Shown one piece after another: positions 6,232 to 12,561 of a stretch of DNA of 17,797 nucleotides (positions within the stretch are counted from its first letter, which is position 1; every line of letters starts with the position of its first letter). This DNA comes from Dehalococcoidia bacterium. Lineage in GTDB: Bacteria; Chloroflexota; Dehalococcoidia; Dehalococcoidales; Fen-1064. The notes under the pieces were generated by a model. That model did no database searches and was not told where the DNA came from. It worked only from the letters and a program-made list of their open reading frames with translations. The translations under genes and the position numbers were made by a program. The DNA lies in the NCBI GenBank assembly GCA_030691775.1, contig JAUYDN010000041.1, forward strand, positions 1 through 17,797, given 5' to 3'.

Positions 6232-7116
6232 GTGACAGTAGTTACGAAAATCGAGACCGTTTCCGCCAGACCCCATCACACATTATGGGGCGATGCCTTC
6301 ATCCGGCTCCGGCGCAACTACCTTGCGCTAGCGGGAGCGGTGTTTATTCTTTTGCTCGCCCTGGCGGCGATTCTGGCACCGTTGATTACGCCATACGGCT
6401 TTGCCGACCAGAACCTGGATGAAATCATGGAGAGCCCCTCCTGGAAACACCCGATGGGGACGGACGAACTGGGGCGCGATGCCTTTGCCCGGCTTCTCTA
6501 TGGTGCCCGCACCTCGCTTTCTGTTGGTATTTTTACACAGTTCATCGTCATTGTCATCGGCTTACCCATCGGCGCAATCTCCGGTTACGCGGGCGGCAAG
6601 ACCGATAATTTTATCATGCGCTTCGTAGATGTGATGTACGCCTTCCCGGATATATTACTCATCATTCTATTGCGCTCGGTACTGGGCGGCAGTATCTACA
6701 TGCTTTTTCTTGCCATCGGGCTGGTTGCCTGGGTCGGTGTCTCGCGGCTGGTGCGCGGGCAGGTACTTTCTCTAAAATCACGCGATTTTGTCAGCGCCGC
6801 GCGGGCGATGGGCGGTATGGGTAACTACATTACCTGGCGGCACCTATTACCAAACTCTTTGGGTCCCGTCATTGTATCCATCACTTTTAATATTCCCCGG
6901 GCGATATTCGCAGAGGCAGCGCTCAGCTATATCGGCATCGGCGTGCAACCACCCACCCCAAGCTGGGGCGCCATGATACGCGATGGCTACAATCTCATTT
7001 TCGCCAAGCCACACCTGATTATCTTCCCGGCAATTGCCATTGCTTTATTATTGCTGGCGTTCACCTTCCTGGGCGACGGACTGCGTGACGCCCTCGACCC
7101 GAAATTGAGACGATAA
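6232..7116 (+). CDS. oppC: ABC importer permease, OppC/DppC type
   Basis: 294 residues, starting at a GTG with AAGGAG (6219-6224) 7 nt upstream. The N-terminal cytoplasmic tail with FIRLRRNYLALAGAVFILLL leads into the first membrane helix. HPMGTDELGRDAFARLLYGA is the strongly conserved OppC signature, and the EAA coupling loop is SRDFVSAARAMGGMGNYITW. The C-terminus ends LGDGLRDALDPKLRR as usual. It is the second half of the translocation pore, translated immediately after oppB and 3 bp before oppD. Confidence 0.92.
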   Translation: MTVVTKIETVSARPHHTLWGDAFIRLRRNYLALAGAVFILLLALAAILAPLITPYGFADQNLDEIMESPSWKHPMGTDELGRDAFARLLYGARTSLSVGIFTQFIVIVIGLPIGAISGYAGGKTDNFIMRFVDVMYAFPDILLIILLRSVLGGSIYMLFLAIGLVAWVGVSRLVRGQVLSLKSRDFVSAARAMGGMGNYITWRHLLPNSLGPVIVSITFNIPRAIFAEAALSYIGIGVQPPTPSWGAMIRDGYNLIFAKPHLIIFPAIAIALLLLAFTFLGDGLRDALDPKLRR

Positions 7117-7119
7117 AAT

Positions 7120-8121
7120 ATGAAACCACTCCTTGAAGTCCATAATCTCACAACTTATTTTTACACGCAGGACGGCATCGTAAAAGCAGTTGACGATGTC
7201 TCCTACGACCTGGACCCGGGCGAAACAATCGCGCTGGTGGGGGAAAGCGGCTGTGGCAAGACCGTCAGCGCCCTCTCAATTATCCGTTTAATAGCGGAGC
7301 CACCAGGCAAAATCGAGTCCGGCGAAGTCCTTTTTAACGGCACCGACCTGCTCAAACTTTCCCCCGACGAAATACGCAAGGTGCGGGGCGCCCAAATATC
7401 CATGATTTTCCAGGAGCCGCTCACATCCTTGAATCCGGTGCTGACAATCGGGCGCCAGCTTTCAGAAGGGCTGGAATCACATAAAGGTCTATCCCGTGGA
7501 GAGGCGGAGCGGGAAGCAATGAACCTGCTGAAAATAGTGGGTATTCCCCACCCGGAACAACGGGTCCATGATTATCCTCACCAGTTCAGCGGCGGTATGA
7601 GGCAACGCGTGATGATAGCTATCGCTATTGCCTGCAAGCCCAAAATCATCATCGCGGATGAACCTACCACTGCCGTCGATGTCACCATCCAGGCACAGTT
7701 ACTCGAGCTTATCCGCGGCATCTCCCGCGAGTTCAATACGGCACTGATTCTTATCACCCACAACCTCGGTGTCGTGGCAAGGTATGCGCACCGCGTGTTC
7801 GTGATGTATGCCGGGAAAATCGTGGAGCAGGGGACGGCACTGGAAGTCTACCACCGGCCTCACCATCCATATACCGCCGGCCTCCTCGCCTCCGTGCCGC
7901 GCCTCGATGAACCGCGCAAGACCCGGCTATTACCTATCAGAGACCAGCCTCCGGACCTCATCGCCCTGCCAAAAGGATGCGCTTTCCATGCCCGTTGTGA
8001 TTACAGTATAGAAATGTGTGCTCAACAAAAACCCACCCTGGTACAGGTGGCAAAAGACCATTATTCCGCCTGCTGGGTCGACCAGAAGGGACATACGCCA
8101 TGGCAAAAGAAGTCGTCTTAG
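7120..8121 (+). CDS. oppD: ABC importer ATPase, OppD/DppD type
   Basis: 333 residues. All nucleotide-binding motifs are intact: Walker A GESGCGKT (41-48), Q-loop Q98, signature FSGGM (156-160), Walker B IIIADE (176-181) and H-loop H214. The C-terminal oligopeptide-transporter extension has four Cys (287, 293, 300, 318) in the GCAFHARC arrangement; in some DppD-type ATPases this region holds an Fe-S cluster. It energises the OppBC pore together with OppF. No Shine-Dalgarno is evident at its ATG, only 3 bp after oppC, so translational coupling is likely. Its 3' end overlaps oppF by 22 bp. Confidence 0.93.
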   Translation: MKPLLEVHNLTTYFYTQDGIVKAVDDVSYDLDPGETIALVGESGCGKTVSALSIIRLIAEPPGKIESGEVLFNGTDLLKLSPDEIRKVRGAQISMIFQEPLTSLNPVLTIGRQLSEGLESHKGLSRGEAEREAMNLLKIVGIPHPEQRVHDYPHQFSGGMRQRVMIAIAIACKPKIIIADEPTTAVDVTIQAQLLELIRGISREFNTALILITHNLGVVARYAHRVFVMYAGKIVEQGTALEVYHRPHHPYTAGLLASVPRLDEPRKTRLLPIRDQPPDLIALPKGCAFHARCDYSIEMCAQQKPTLVQVAKDHYSACWVDQKGHTPWQKKSS

Positions 8122-9092
8122 AAATAAATAATCTCACCAAATACTTCCCCATCGTAAAGGGATTTCTCCGCCCGAAGGTGGTGGCGGAAGTGAAAGCGGT
8201 GGATGGTGTAACCCTGTCAGTCCACAAGGGCGAGACGGTAGGACTGGTGGGTGAAAGCGGTTGCGGCAAGACCACACTCGGCAAGTGCGTCCTCCAGCTT
8301 TATCGGCCTACCTCCGGCGAGGTTATGTTCGAAGGGCAAGACCTGACGCGTATGACAGATAAAGAACTGCGTCCGCTTCGGCAGAAAATGCAAATTATTT
8401 TCCAGGACCCATACGATTCCCTGAACCCTCGCTTCACGGCTCTGGACATCGTCGGGGAACCATTGCGGATACATAATATTTCACAGGGAAAAGAGTACCG
8501 TGACCGGGTGGCGGAACTACTCGACCTGGTGGGACTGGCGCCGTATATGGCGGACCGCTACCCCCACGAGTTTAGCGGCGGGCAAAGGCAACGGCTCGGC
8601 GTAGCGCGGGCGCTGGCACTACAACCTAAATTCATTATGTGCGATGAACCACTTTCCGCCCTCGATGTCTCCATCCAGGCGCAGATTATCAACCTGCTGG
8701 ACGACCTGCAGGAAAAGTTCGGGGTCGCCTACCTGTTTATTTCCCACGACCTCTCCGTGGTGCGGCACATCAGCGACCGCGTAGCGGTGATGTACCTGGG
8801 TAGAATCGCGGAGATTTCCAACCGCGACGAGCTATACAAAGAACCGCTCCACCCCTATACCCAGGCGCTTCTCTCCGCCGTTCCCATCCCCGACCCTGAA
8901 GTCGAGATGAAACGGCAGGTCATCGTCCTCAAGGGTGAAGTGCCCAGTCCGCTCAATCCTCCCACCGGCTGTGTGTTCCATCCGCGCTGTTATAAGGCAT
9001 TCAAGGACTGCCCGGCGGTGACACCCATTCTGGCGGATGCCGGCGGTGGACACCAGGTGGCATGCTTGTTGTACAAGACTTCAAGACCGTAA
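8100..9092 (+). CDS. oppF: ABC importer ATPase, OppF/DppF type
   Basis: 330 residues from the ATG at 8100, chosen because GAAGGG (8085-8090) lies 9 nt upstream and the protein then starts MAKEVVLEINNLTKYFP as in the family. An in-frame ATG at 8016 would add 28 residues without homology-like content, deep inside oppD. Motifs: Walker A GESGCGKT (51-58), signature FSGGQ (158-162), Walker B FIMCDE (178-183), H216. C-terminal Cys 291, 297, 304 and 322 mirror the Cys set of OppD. It is the last gene of the importer operon, and a repeat tract begins 5 bp after its stop codon. No obvious terminator follows. Confidence 0.93.
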   Translation: MAKEVVLEINNLTKYFPIVKGFLRPKVVAEVKAVDGVTLSVHKGETVGLVGESGCGKTTLGKCVLQLYRPTSGEVMFEGQDLTRMTDKELRPLRQKMQIIFQDPYDSLNPRFTALDIVGEPLRIHNISQGKEYRDRVAELLDLVGLAPYMADRYPHEFSGGQRQRLGVARALALQPKFIMCDEPLSALDVSIQAQIINLLDDLQEKFGVAYLFISHDLSVVRHISDRVAVMYLGRIAEISNRDELYKEPLHPYTQALLSAVPIPDPEVEMKRQVIVLKGEVPSPLNPPTGCVFHPRCYKAFKDCPAVTPILADAGGGHQVACLLYKTSRP

Positions 9093-9097
9093 CAAAG

Positions 9098-9139
9098 TAA
9101 ACACTAAACTCTAAACTCTAAACTCTAAACTCTAAACAC
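9098..9139. repeat. Heptamer tandem repeat TAAACTC (six units)
   Basis: Six contiguous 7-bp units: TAAACAC, four times TAAACTC, TAAACAC. A seventh, degenerate unit TAAACCA follows. Only outer units carry the C-to-A type variant, as expected if the centre expanded by slippage. It starts 5 bp after the oppF stop codon. Confidence 0.9.
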
Positions 9140-9154
9140 TAAACCAGAGCACCG

Positions 9155-9190
9155 AAAGCCTACAGCTGAATGCTGAAAGCTGATAGCTAC
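9155..9190. repeat. AGCTGA-rich dispersed repeat
   Basis: The word AAAGCCTACAGCT (9155-9167) recurs exactly at 9940-9952, between the two SnoaL-like genes. The following AGCTGAT-rich segment resembles the reverse complement of 2178-2216. The short direct words (AGCTGA, GCTGAA, GCTGAT) suggest an old dispersed repeat family. Confidence 0.45.
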
Positions 9191-9224
9191 CCTCTTTACC
9201 CATTACCTAGAAAATGGTCTATCT

Positions 9225-9360
9225 TGTCATTCTGGAGGAGTCCCGAGCCTCCTATACTTTATCGGGACGACGAAGAATCTGGTGGCGGGGGAAAATCGCA
9301 CCTCCCTGAGATTCTTCGCGGAGTTTACCCTGAACGATTATGAAGGGCTCCAGAATGACA
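9225..9360. mobile_element. 136-bp palindromic dispersed element (MITE-like)
   Basis: The ends TGTCATTCTGGAG (9225-9237) and CTCCAGAATGACA (9348-9360) are perfect 13-bp inverted repeats. Inside, CGAAGAATCT (9271-9280) and AGATTCTTCG (9309-9318) form a second perfect inverted pair at symmetric places, and TCCCGA/TCGGGA (9241-9246 and 9262-9267) a third. Nested terminal and internal inverted repeats without any gene fit a non-autonomous miniature element or a large structured repeat. No clear target-site duplication is seen. Confidence 0.65.
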
Positions 9361-9383
9361 CCTCCATTTTCATTGTTCGTGGG

Positions 9384-9399
9384 TGGCGCCACGGCGCCA
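9384..9399. promoter_or_regulatory. Tight GC palindrome just upstream of the SnoaL promoter
   Basis: TGGCGCC (9384-9390) and GGCGCCA (9393-9399) are inverted copies 2 bp apart, ending 11 bp before the -35 box at 9411. It could be a regulator site or simply a hairpin. Confidence 0.4.
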
Positions 9400-9410
9400 T
9401 GACAGATTGT

Positions 9411-9439
9411 TTGACAACCACATTTTATATCCCTAGAAT
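9411..9439 (+). promoter_or_regulatory. Sigma70-type promoter for the SnoaL-like pair
   Basis: TTGACA (9411-9416) and TAGAAT (9434-9439) have a 17-bp spacer and lie 45 bp before the ATG at 9484. The strong match suggests independent transcription from the importer operon. Confidence 0.75.
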
Positions 9440-9483
9440 GGTATTCAGCTTTGACGAACGACAAACGGTGAGGTGATTGCCGC

Positions 9484-9933
9484 ATGGGTGTGGTTGAGGA
9501 TAAACTGGAAATTCTGGAGCTTATCGGCAAATATTCGTTCGGTGCGGATACAGACGGTCCGGAGGCATACGCCAACGTATTTACCGAGGACGGTATCTTC
9601 CACGGGCGCGCCGGGCAACCGGACGAAATCATCGTCAGGGGGCACAACCAGCTTCTGGCTTTCGCGGCGCGGGCTTACCAGGGGCGGGGCACCCGTCAGG
9701 GGCGTCATCACCAGAGCACCACGATGTTCACCGAGCTTACCCGCGACCTCGCCCGCACCCTCACCTACCTCATAACCACGAACGTCTCGGAAGGCTCGCT
9801 ACCACTCGTCGGTCTTACCAGTGTCTATGAGGACGAGATTGTCCGCACGCCTGAGGGCTGGCGCATCAAGTACCGCAAAATCCATCCGGATGTCAAAGGT
9901 ATCCTGAGGGAAATACGTGAAAAACCTCGGTAA
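9484..9933 (+). CDS. SnoaL-like (NTF2 fold) protein, first of a tandem pair
   Basis: 149 residues, one cone-shaped NTF2-fold domain. EDKLEILELIGKYSFGADTD is the usual N-terminal helix of the SnoaL_4 type, followed by YANVFTEDGIF, a central RHHQSTTMF and a C-terminal EGWRIKYRK strand. Y17, D22 and H75/H76 lie where enzymes of this group (BaiE-type dehydratase, LinA-like proteins) carry their Tyr, Asp and His residues; this is by pattern, not alignment. It may therefore be a dehydratase or isomerase of a cyclic or polycyclic compound, but many SnoaL-like proteins have no known activity. GAGGTGAT (9470-9477) fixes the ATG. It is paralogous to the next gene, 49 bp downstream. Confidence 0.8.
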   Translation: MGVVEDKLEILELIGKYSFGADTDGPEAYANVFTEDGIFHGRAGQPDEIIVRGHNQLLAFAARAYQGRGTRQGRHHQSTTMFTELTRDLARTLTYLITTNVSEGSLPLVGLTSVYEDEIVRTPEGWRIKYRKIHPDVKGILREIREKPR

Positions 9934-9982
9934 CAAATAAAAGCCTACAGCTATTAACCTAAGCTAATAGACGGAGGAAATA

Positions 9983-10408
9983 ATGAGCACCGCCGAAAAC
10001 AAACTGGAGATACTCGACCTTATCAGTCGCTATTCGCACGCTTTCGATGGCGGTGACATAGAAACTTACACGGAGCTTTTCGCGCCGGACGGCTATTATA
10101 GCGAACGTTTAGGCAGGCAAGAGGTGGTGTGTTGCAAAGGACACAAGGAGCTAAAGGCTTACCTGGTGGGTGAAGTGGCGAAACGGGGAAACGCGCAACT
10201 GCGGCACCATGTCCGCAATACGATATTCGTCCAGCTTTCTGGAACCCATGCCATGACCCGTACCTATTTCCTGGCGACAGTGGTGGGTAGGGAAGGACAA
10301 CTGGCGCAGGTCACCGGCACCGGCATCTTTGAGGACGAGTTTATTAAGTTGCCGAAAGGTTGGCGTATTCACAAGAGAACCACGATACATGACCCACGGA
10401 GTGCTTAA
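9983..10408 (+). CDS. SnoaL-like (NTF2 fold) protein, second of a tandem pair
   Basis: 141 residues, clearly related to the gene before it: both have KLEIL in the first helix, Y17, D22, the RHH pair at 74-76, an FEDE/YEDE strand and GWRI near the end. The rest is strongly diverged, so the duplication is old. GGAGGA (9973-9978) lies 4 nt before the ATG. It is likely co-transcribed from the promoter at 9411, although the gap carries the AAAGCCTACAGCT repeat. NTF2-fold enzymes of this kind work as homo- or hetero-oligomers, so the two could form a mixed complex (inference). A 6-bp hairpin at 10455-10470 lies downstream. Confidence 0.8.
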   Translation: MSTAENKLEILDLISRYSHAFDGGDIETYTELFAPDGYYSERLGRQEVVCCKGHKELKAYLVGEVAKRGNAQLRHHVRNTIFVQLSGTHAMTRTYFLATVVGREGQLAQVTGTGIFEDEFIKLPKGWRIHKRTTIHDPRSA

Positions 10409-10454
10409 GCCCCTCGACCACCCGTCCCCACCAAATCCCAATAACCAAGACTTA

Positions 10455-10470
10455 TCCCGCGAAGGCGGGA
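10455..10470. terminator. Short hairpin between convergent genes
   Basis: TCCCGC (10455-10460) pairs with GCGGGA (10465-10470) over a 4-nt loop. It lies between the converging SnoaL-like and toxin genes. There is no T-run, so it would be a weak terminator at best. Confidence 0.3.
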
Positions 10471-10497
10471 AACCAGATAACAAACAATATCTAATTT

Positions 10498-10791
10498 CTA
10501 AGGATGTCTTGTGACTGCAAGGATGGTGATCTGACCTCTAGAAGGACCGTAACACCAGAAAACTCTGTATGCCGCAGAGGTGCTTTGTTCTGCATAAGCC
10601 TCGAAGACCTTCTCCCCTTCGGGACCCTTAAGGCTTGAGAACTCATGTGCTCGAAGGCTGTTATGTCGTGGATTGGATGCCAGTAGCTCTATAGTTTTCT
10701 TTACCGCTTTGTATCGTTTACTCAGAGACGGCTCAGATTTTAGAAGGTTGAAATCGGCTTCGCTTCGATAAGTCCAATATATCTCAAACAA
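10498..10791 (-). CDS. RelE/ParE-superfamily toxin
   Basis: 97 residues on the minus strand. The pattern FEIYWTYRSEADFNLL, a Lys-rich helix with KRYKAVKKTIELLASNPRH, then SLKGPEGEKVFEAYAEQS, AAYRVFWCYG and the final ITILAVTRHP is that of RelE-like ribonuclease toxins. R76 (in YRVFW) and the C-terminal H96 are placed as in the family. It starts at a TTG; AGGA lies 7 nt upstream within the antitoxin stop region. It follows the antitoxin gene by 9 bp on the same strand, the normal antitoxin-first order. RelE members cleave mRNA on the ribosome while ParE members poison gyrase; which applies is uncertain, but the YRVFW/HP ending favours a RelE-like ribonuclease. Confidence 0.75.
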   Translation of the reverse strand: MFEIYWTYRSEADFNLLKSEPSLSKRYKAVKKTIELLASNPRHNSLRAHEFSSLKGPEGEKVFEAYAEQSTSAAYRVFWCYGPSRGQITILAVTRHP

Positions 10792-10800
10792 AAGGAAGTC

Positions 10801-11085
10801 CTACAAATCGCTCAGGTTTATTCTCGATACTTTCCCCTCGTCTGCTTCCTTAAGTCCAGCCGCGACTGCTTCACGCGCTTCCGTGTTTTTATACAGCCAG
10901 ACCTCAGATGCCGGGATACTGATATGGGGGTCGAGTATTATTTGTCCAATTTCGTTGCAATAGATGTGATATGTGACGCCTTCAGGCGTCACAGCTTTAG
11001 AAAGGACTATCCTTTTTTTTGCATCTGGTTTCACATTCGTAGCTATCTTACGAAATTTATCGTTTTTGATTATTTTATTTTCCAC
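10801..11085 (-). CDS. Antitoxin partner of the RelE-like toxin
   Basis: 94 residues from the GTG at 11085. An in-frame ATG at 11121 lies upstream of the -10 box (11092-11097) and so would not be transcribed from that promoter, hence the GTG is preferred. The central part (VTYHIYCNEIGQIILDPHIS) has an AbrB/MazE-like strand pattern, and the C-terminus (YKNTEAREAVAAGLKEADEG) resembles the toxin-wrapping tail of small antitoxins. It sits upstream of the toxin, 9 bp apart, and operator-like repeats cover its promoter, so it probably represses its own operon. The family name is uncertain; the antitoxin role rests on position, size and the paired toxin. The transcript may be leaderless. Confidence 0.65.
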   Translation of the reverse strand: MENKIIKNDKFRKIATNVKPDAKKRIVLSKAVTPEGVTYHIYCNEIGQIILDPHISIPASEVWLYKNTEAREAVAAGLKEADEGKVSRINLSDL

Positions 11086-11091
11086 GAGCTT

Positions 11092-11121
11092 ATTATAGCA
11101 AATAGTGGGACAAATCAGCAA
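11092..11121 (-). promoter_or_regulatory. Promoter of the toxin-antitoxin operon (leaderless arrangement)
   Basis: On the minus strand TTGCTG (11121-11116) and TATAAT (11097-11092) are 18 bp apart. The expected transcription start, about 7 bp after the -10 box, falls on the GTG at 11085. No Shine-Dalgarno precedes that GTG. Confidence 0.6.
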
Positions 11122-11136
11122 GTGGGACTAGCCCAC
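11104..11136. promoter_or_regulatory. Operator-like repeats of the toxin-antitoxin operon
   Basis: AGTGGGAC is repeated directly at 11104-11111 and 11121-11128, a 17-bp period, within and beside the promoter. The second copy is also the left half of an inverted repeat, GTGGG (11122-11126) with CCCAC (11132-11136). Placement over the spacer and -35 box suits repression by the antitoxin. Confidence 0.5.
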
Positions 11137-11193
11137 CATGTTGGTCTTGTAAATAATTGTTATATAAGTTAATATTATATTGTTAAGTTTTAT

Positions 11194-11199
11194 TATAAT
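11194..11199 (+). promoter_or_regulatory. Putative -10 box of the dnaJ-hspR-clpC operon
   Basis: TATAAT at 11194-11199 lies in a very AT-rich stretch, 41 bp before the dnaJ ATG. No good -35 box is present at the proper distance, and no copy of the classical HspR operator (CTTGAGT-N7-ACTCAAG) is visible, although GTTAA words repeat at 11168 and 11182. Confidence 0.35.
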
Positions 11200-11240
11200 A
11201 TTCCTCTATTTTTTGATTTACAATTTGATTAGAGGGGAAA

Positions 11241-12218
11241 ATGGCAGGTAAAGACTACTACAACATCCTGGGCGTGCCCCGGGACGCCAGCGAACAGGAT
11301 ATTAAGAAGGCGTACCGGAAGCTGGCACGCAAGTACCACCCTGACGTGAATCCTGGAAATAAGTCGGCAGAGGAGAAGTTCAAGGGGATAAACGAAGCCT
11401 ACGAGGTCATCTCTGACGCGGAGAAGCGCAAGAAGTACGACCAGTACGGAGACAAGTGGCAGTACGCCGACCAGTTCGCCGGCGCTCAGCAGGCGGGGGG
11501 CTGGGACTTCGGACAAGGTGGCGCTCAGGCTTTCCACTCCGAAGGCACAGAGGCAGACCTGGACAGCATTTTCGGAGATTTACTCGGGGGCGGGTTCCGG
11601 CGCCGGCCCAGAGCCAGAAGGGGACAGGACATCGAGTATCCTGTCGAGATGACCCTGGAGGAAGCCTATCACGGGACCACCCGCAACATAGCGCTTCAGT
11701 CAGAGGAAGCCTGCTCAGCCTGCCGCGGCACCGGGCGGATAGCCAATCTACCCTGCTCGGTCTGCAAAGGGGCTGGTGTTGTCATCCACACCAAGCGCCT
11801 GGAGGTCAAGATACCGCCGGGCGTGAAGACCGGCTCGCGGGTGCGCCTGGCAGGTAAAGGACAGCCGGGTCAGGCGGGTGGTGCCAGCGGTGACCTGTAC
11901 CTCGTGACAACGGTCAGACCCCATGATGTATTCGAGCGTAAGGACGATGACCTTTACGTGGACTTGGCCGTGCCACTGACCGTGGCGGTGCTGGGCGGAG
12001 AGGTGCAGGTGCCCAGCATCAAGGGCAAACTGGCTCTCAAAATACCGCCCGAGACCCAGAACGGGCGCATCTTCCGTCTGGCTAAGCAGGGTATGCCCCA
12101 CCTGGGCGACTCTACCTATGGCGACCTTCTGGCTAAGGTAAACGTGGTATTGCCAGGCGACCTGACGCCACAGGAGAAGGAGCTGTTCCGTAAGCTAAAA
12201 GAGCTACGCCCGAGCTAA
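11241..12218 (+). CDS. dnaJ: DnaJ/Hsp40 co-chaperone with a two-motif zinc domain
   Basis: 325 residues. The J domain (about 5-70) has the catalytic HPD at 33-35 that stimulates DnaK ATPase. A Gly/Phe/Gln-rich linker (71-120) follows, then the substrate-binding beta domains (about 131-315). Unusually, the zinc region has only two CxxCxGxG motifs, CSACRGTG (158-165) and CSVCKGAG (172-179), where standard DnaJ has four and CbpA none. The four Cys can bind a single zinc. It delivers misfolded proteins to DnaK and, from its operon position, works beside the ClpC unfoldase. AGAGGGG (11231-11237) precedes the ATG. It is the first gene of a compact three-gene operon; hspR follows after 22 bp. It could equally be called a CbpA-like DnaJ. 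Confidence 0.88.
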   Translation: MAGKDYYNILGVPRDASEQDIKKAYRKLARKYHPDVNPGNKSAEEKFKGINEAYEVISDAEKRKKYDQYGDKWQYADQFAGAQQAGGWDFGQGGAQAFHSEGTEADLDSIFGDLLGGGFRRRPRARRGQDIEYPVEMTLEEAYHGTTRNIALQSEEACSACRGTGRIANLPCSVCKGAGVVIHTKRLEVKIPPGVKTGSRVRLAGKGQPGQAGGASGDLYLVTTVRPHDVFERKDDDLYVDLAVPLTVAVLGGEVQVPSIKGKLALKIPPETQNGRIFRLAKQGMPHLGDSTYGDLLAKVNVVLPGDLTPQEKELFRKLKELRPS

Positions 12219-12240
12219 CTCAGCACTGGTGAGGTGACCT

Positions 12241-12561
12241 ATGAATCAGGAGTTTCAGGATTATTCGGAACCAAGATACGTGATTAGCGTAGCCGCCAGG
12301 ATACTTGGCATCAGGACCCACACGCTACGCTACTACGAGAAAATCGGCATAATAGAGCCTTCCCGCTCCCGCGGCAAAATCCGTCTTTACTCGCAGAGCG
12401 ATTTAGACCAGCTCCGCCACATGAAAACACTGATTGAAGACCTTGGTGTGAATCTGGCGGCAGCCGAGGTAATCCTGCGCATGGCAAGGCGCATGGGCGA
12501 GCTACAGCAACAACTGGAAAGATTGGAATCAGAGCTTGACGAATTTAAGAGGAGATGTTAA
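12241..12561 (+). CDS. hspR: HspR-like MerR-family heat-shock regulator
   Basis: 106 residues. YVISVAARILGIRTHTLRYY (13-32) followed by EKIGIIEPSRSRGKIRLYS and LDQLRHMKTLIEDLGVNLAA is the HspR pattern, including the SRSRG wing. The C-terminal coiled coil (about 82-105) ends in a Cys. HspR proteins repress chaperone operons and are held active by DnaK, so placement between dnaJ and clpC suggests feedback control of this operon. GAGGTG (12231-12236) precedes the ATG. The stop codon directly abuts the clpC ATG at 12562, and the clpC Shine-Dalgarno (GGAG at 12551-12554) lies inside this gene, so the two are translationally coupled. Confidence 0.85.
   Translation: MNQEFQDYSEPRYVISVAARILGIRTHTLRYYEKIGIIEPSRSRGKIRLYSQSDLDQLRHMKTLIEDLGVNLAAAEVILRMARRMGELQQQLERLESELDEFKRRC

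Noticed and set aside
8016..8099. Longer N-terminus for the OppF-type ATPase
   Set aside because: The extra 28 residues lie inside oppD, lack family-like sequence, and the ATG at 8100 has its own Shine-Dalgarno.
9098..9139. Telomere-like or CRISPR-like array
   Set aside because: Units are only 7 bp, contiguous and without spacers; the resemblance to plant telomere heptamers is superficial in a bacterial operon context.
11086..11121. ATG start for the antitoxin
   Set aside because: It lies upstream of the -10 box of the only good promoter and encodes a Cys-containing segment translated from the promoter itself.
11137..11240. HAIR operator for HspR upstream of dnaJ
   Set aside because: I looked for CTTGAGT-N7-ACTCAAG or a close variant and found none; the GTTAA words are too weak to call.
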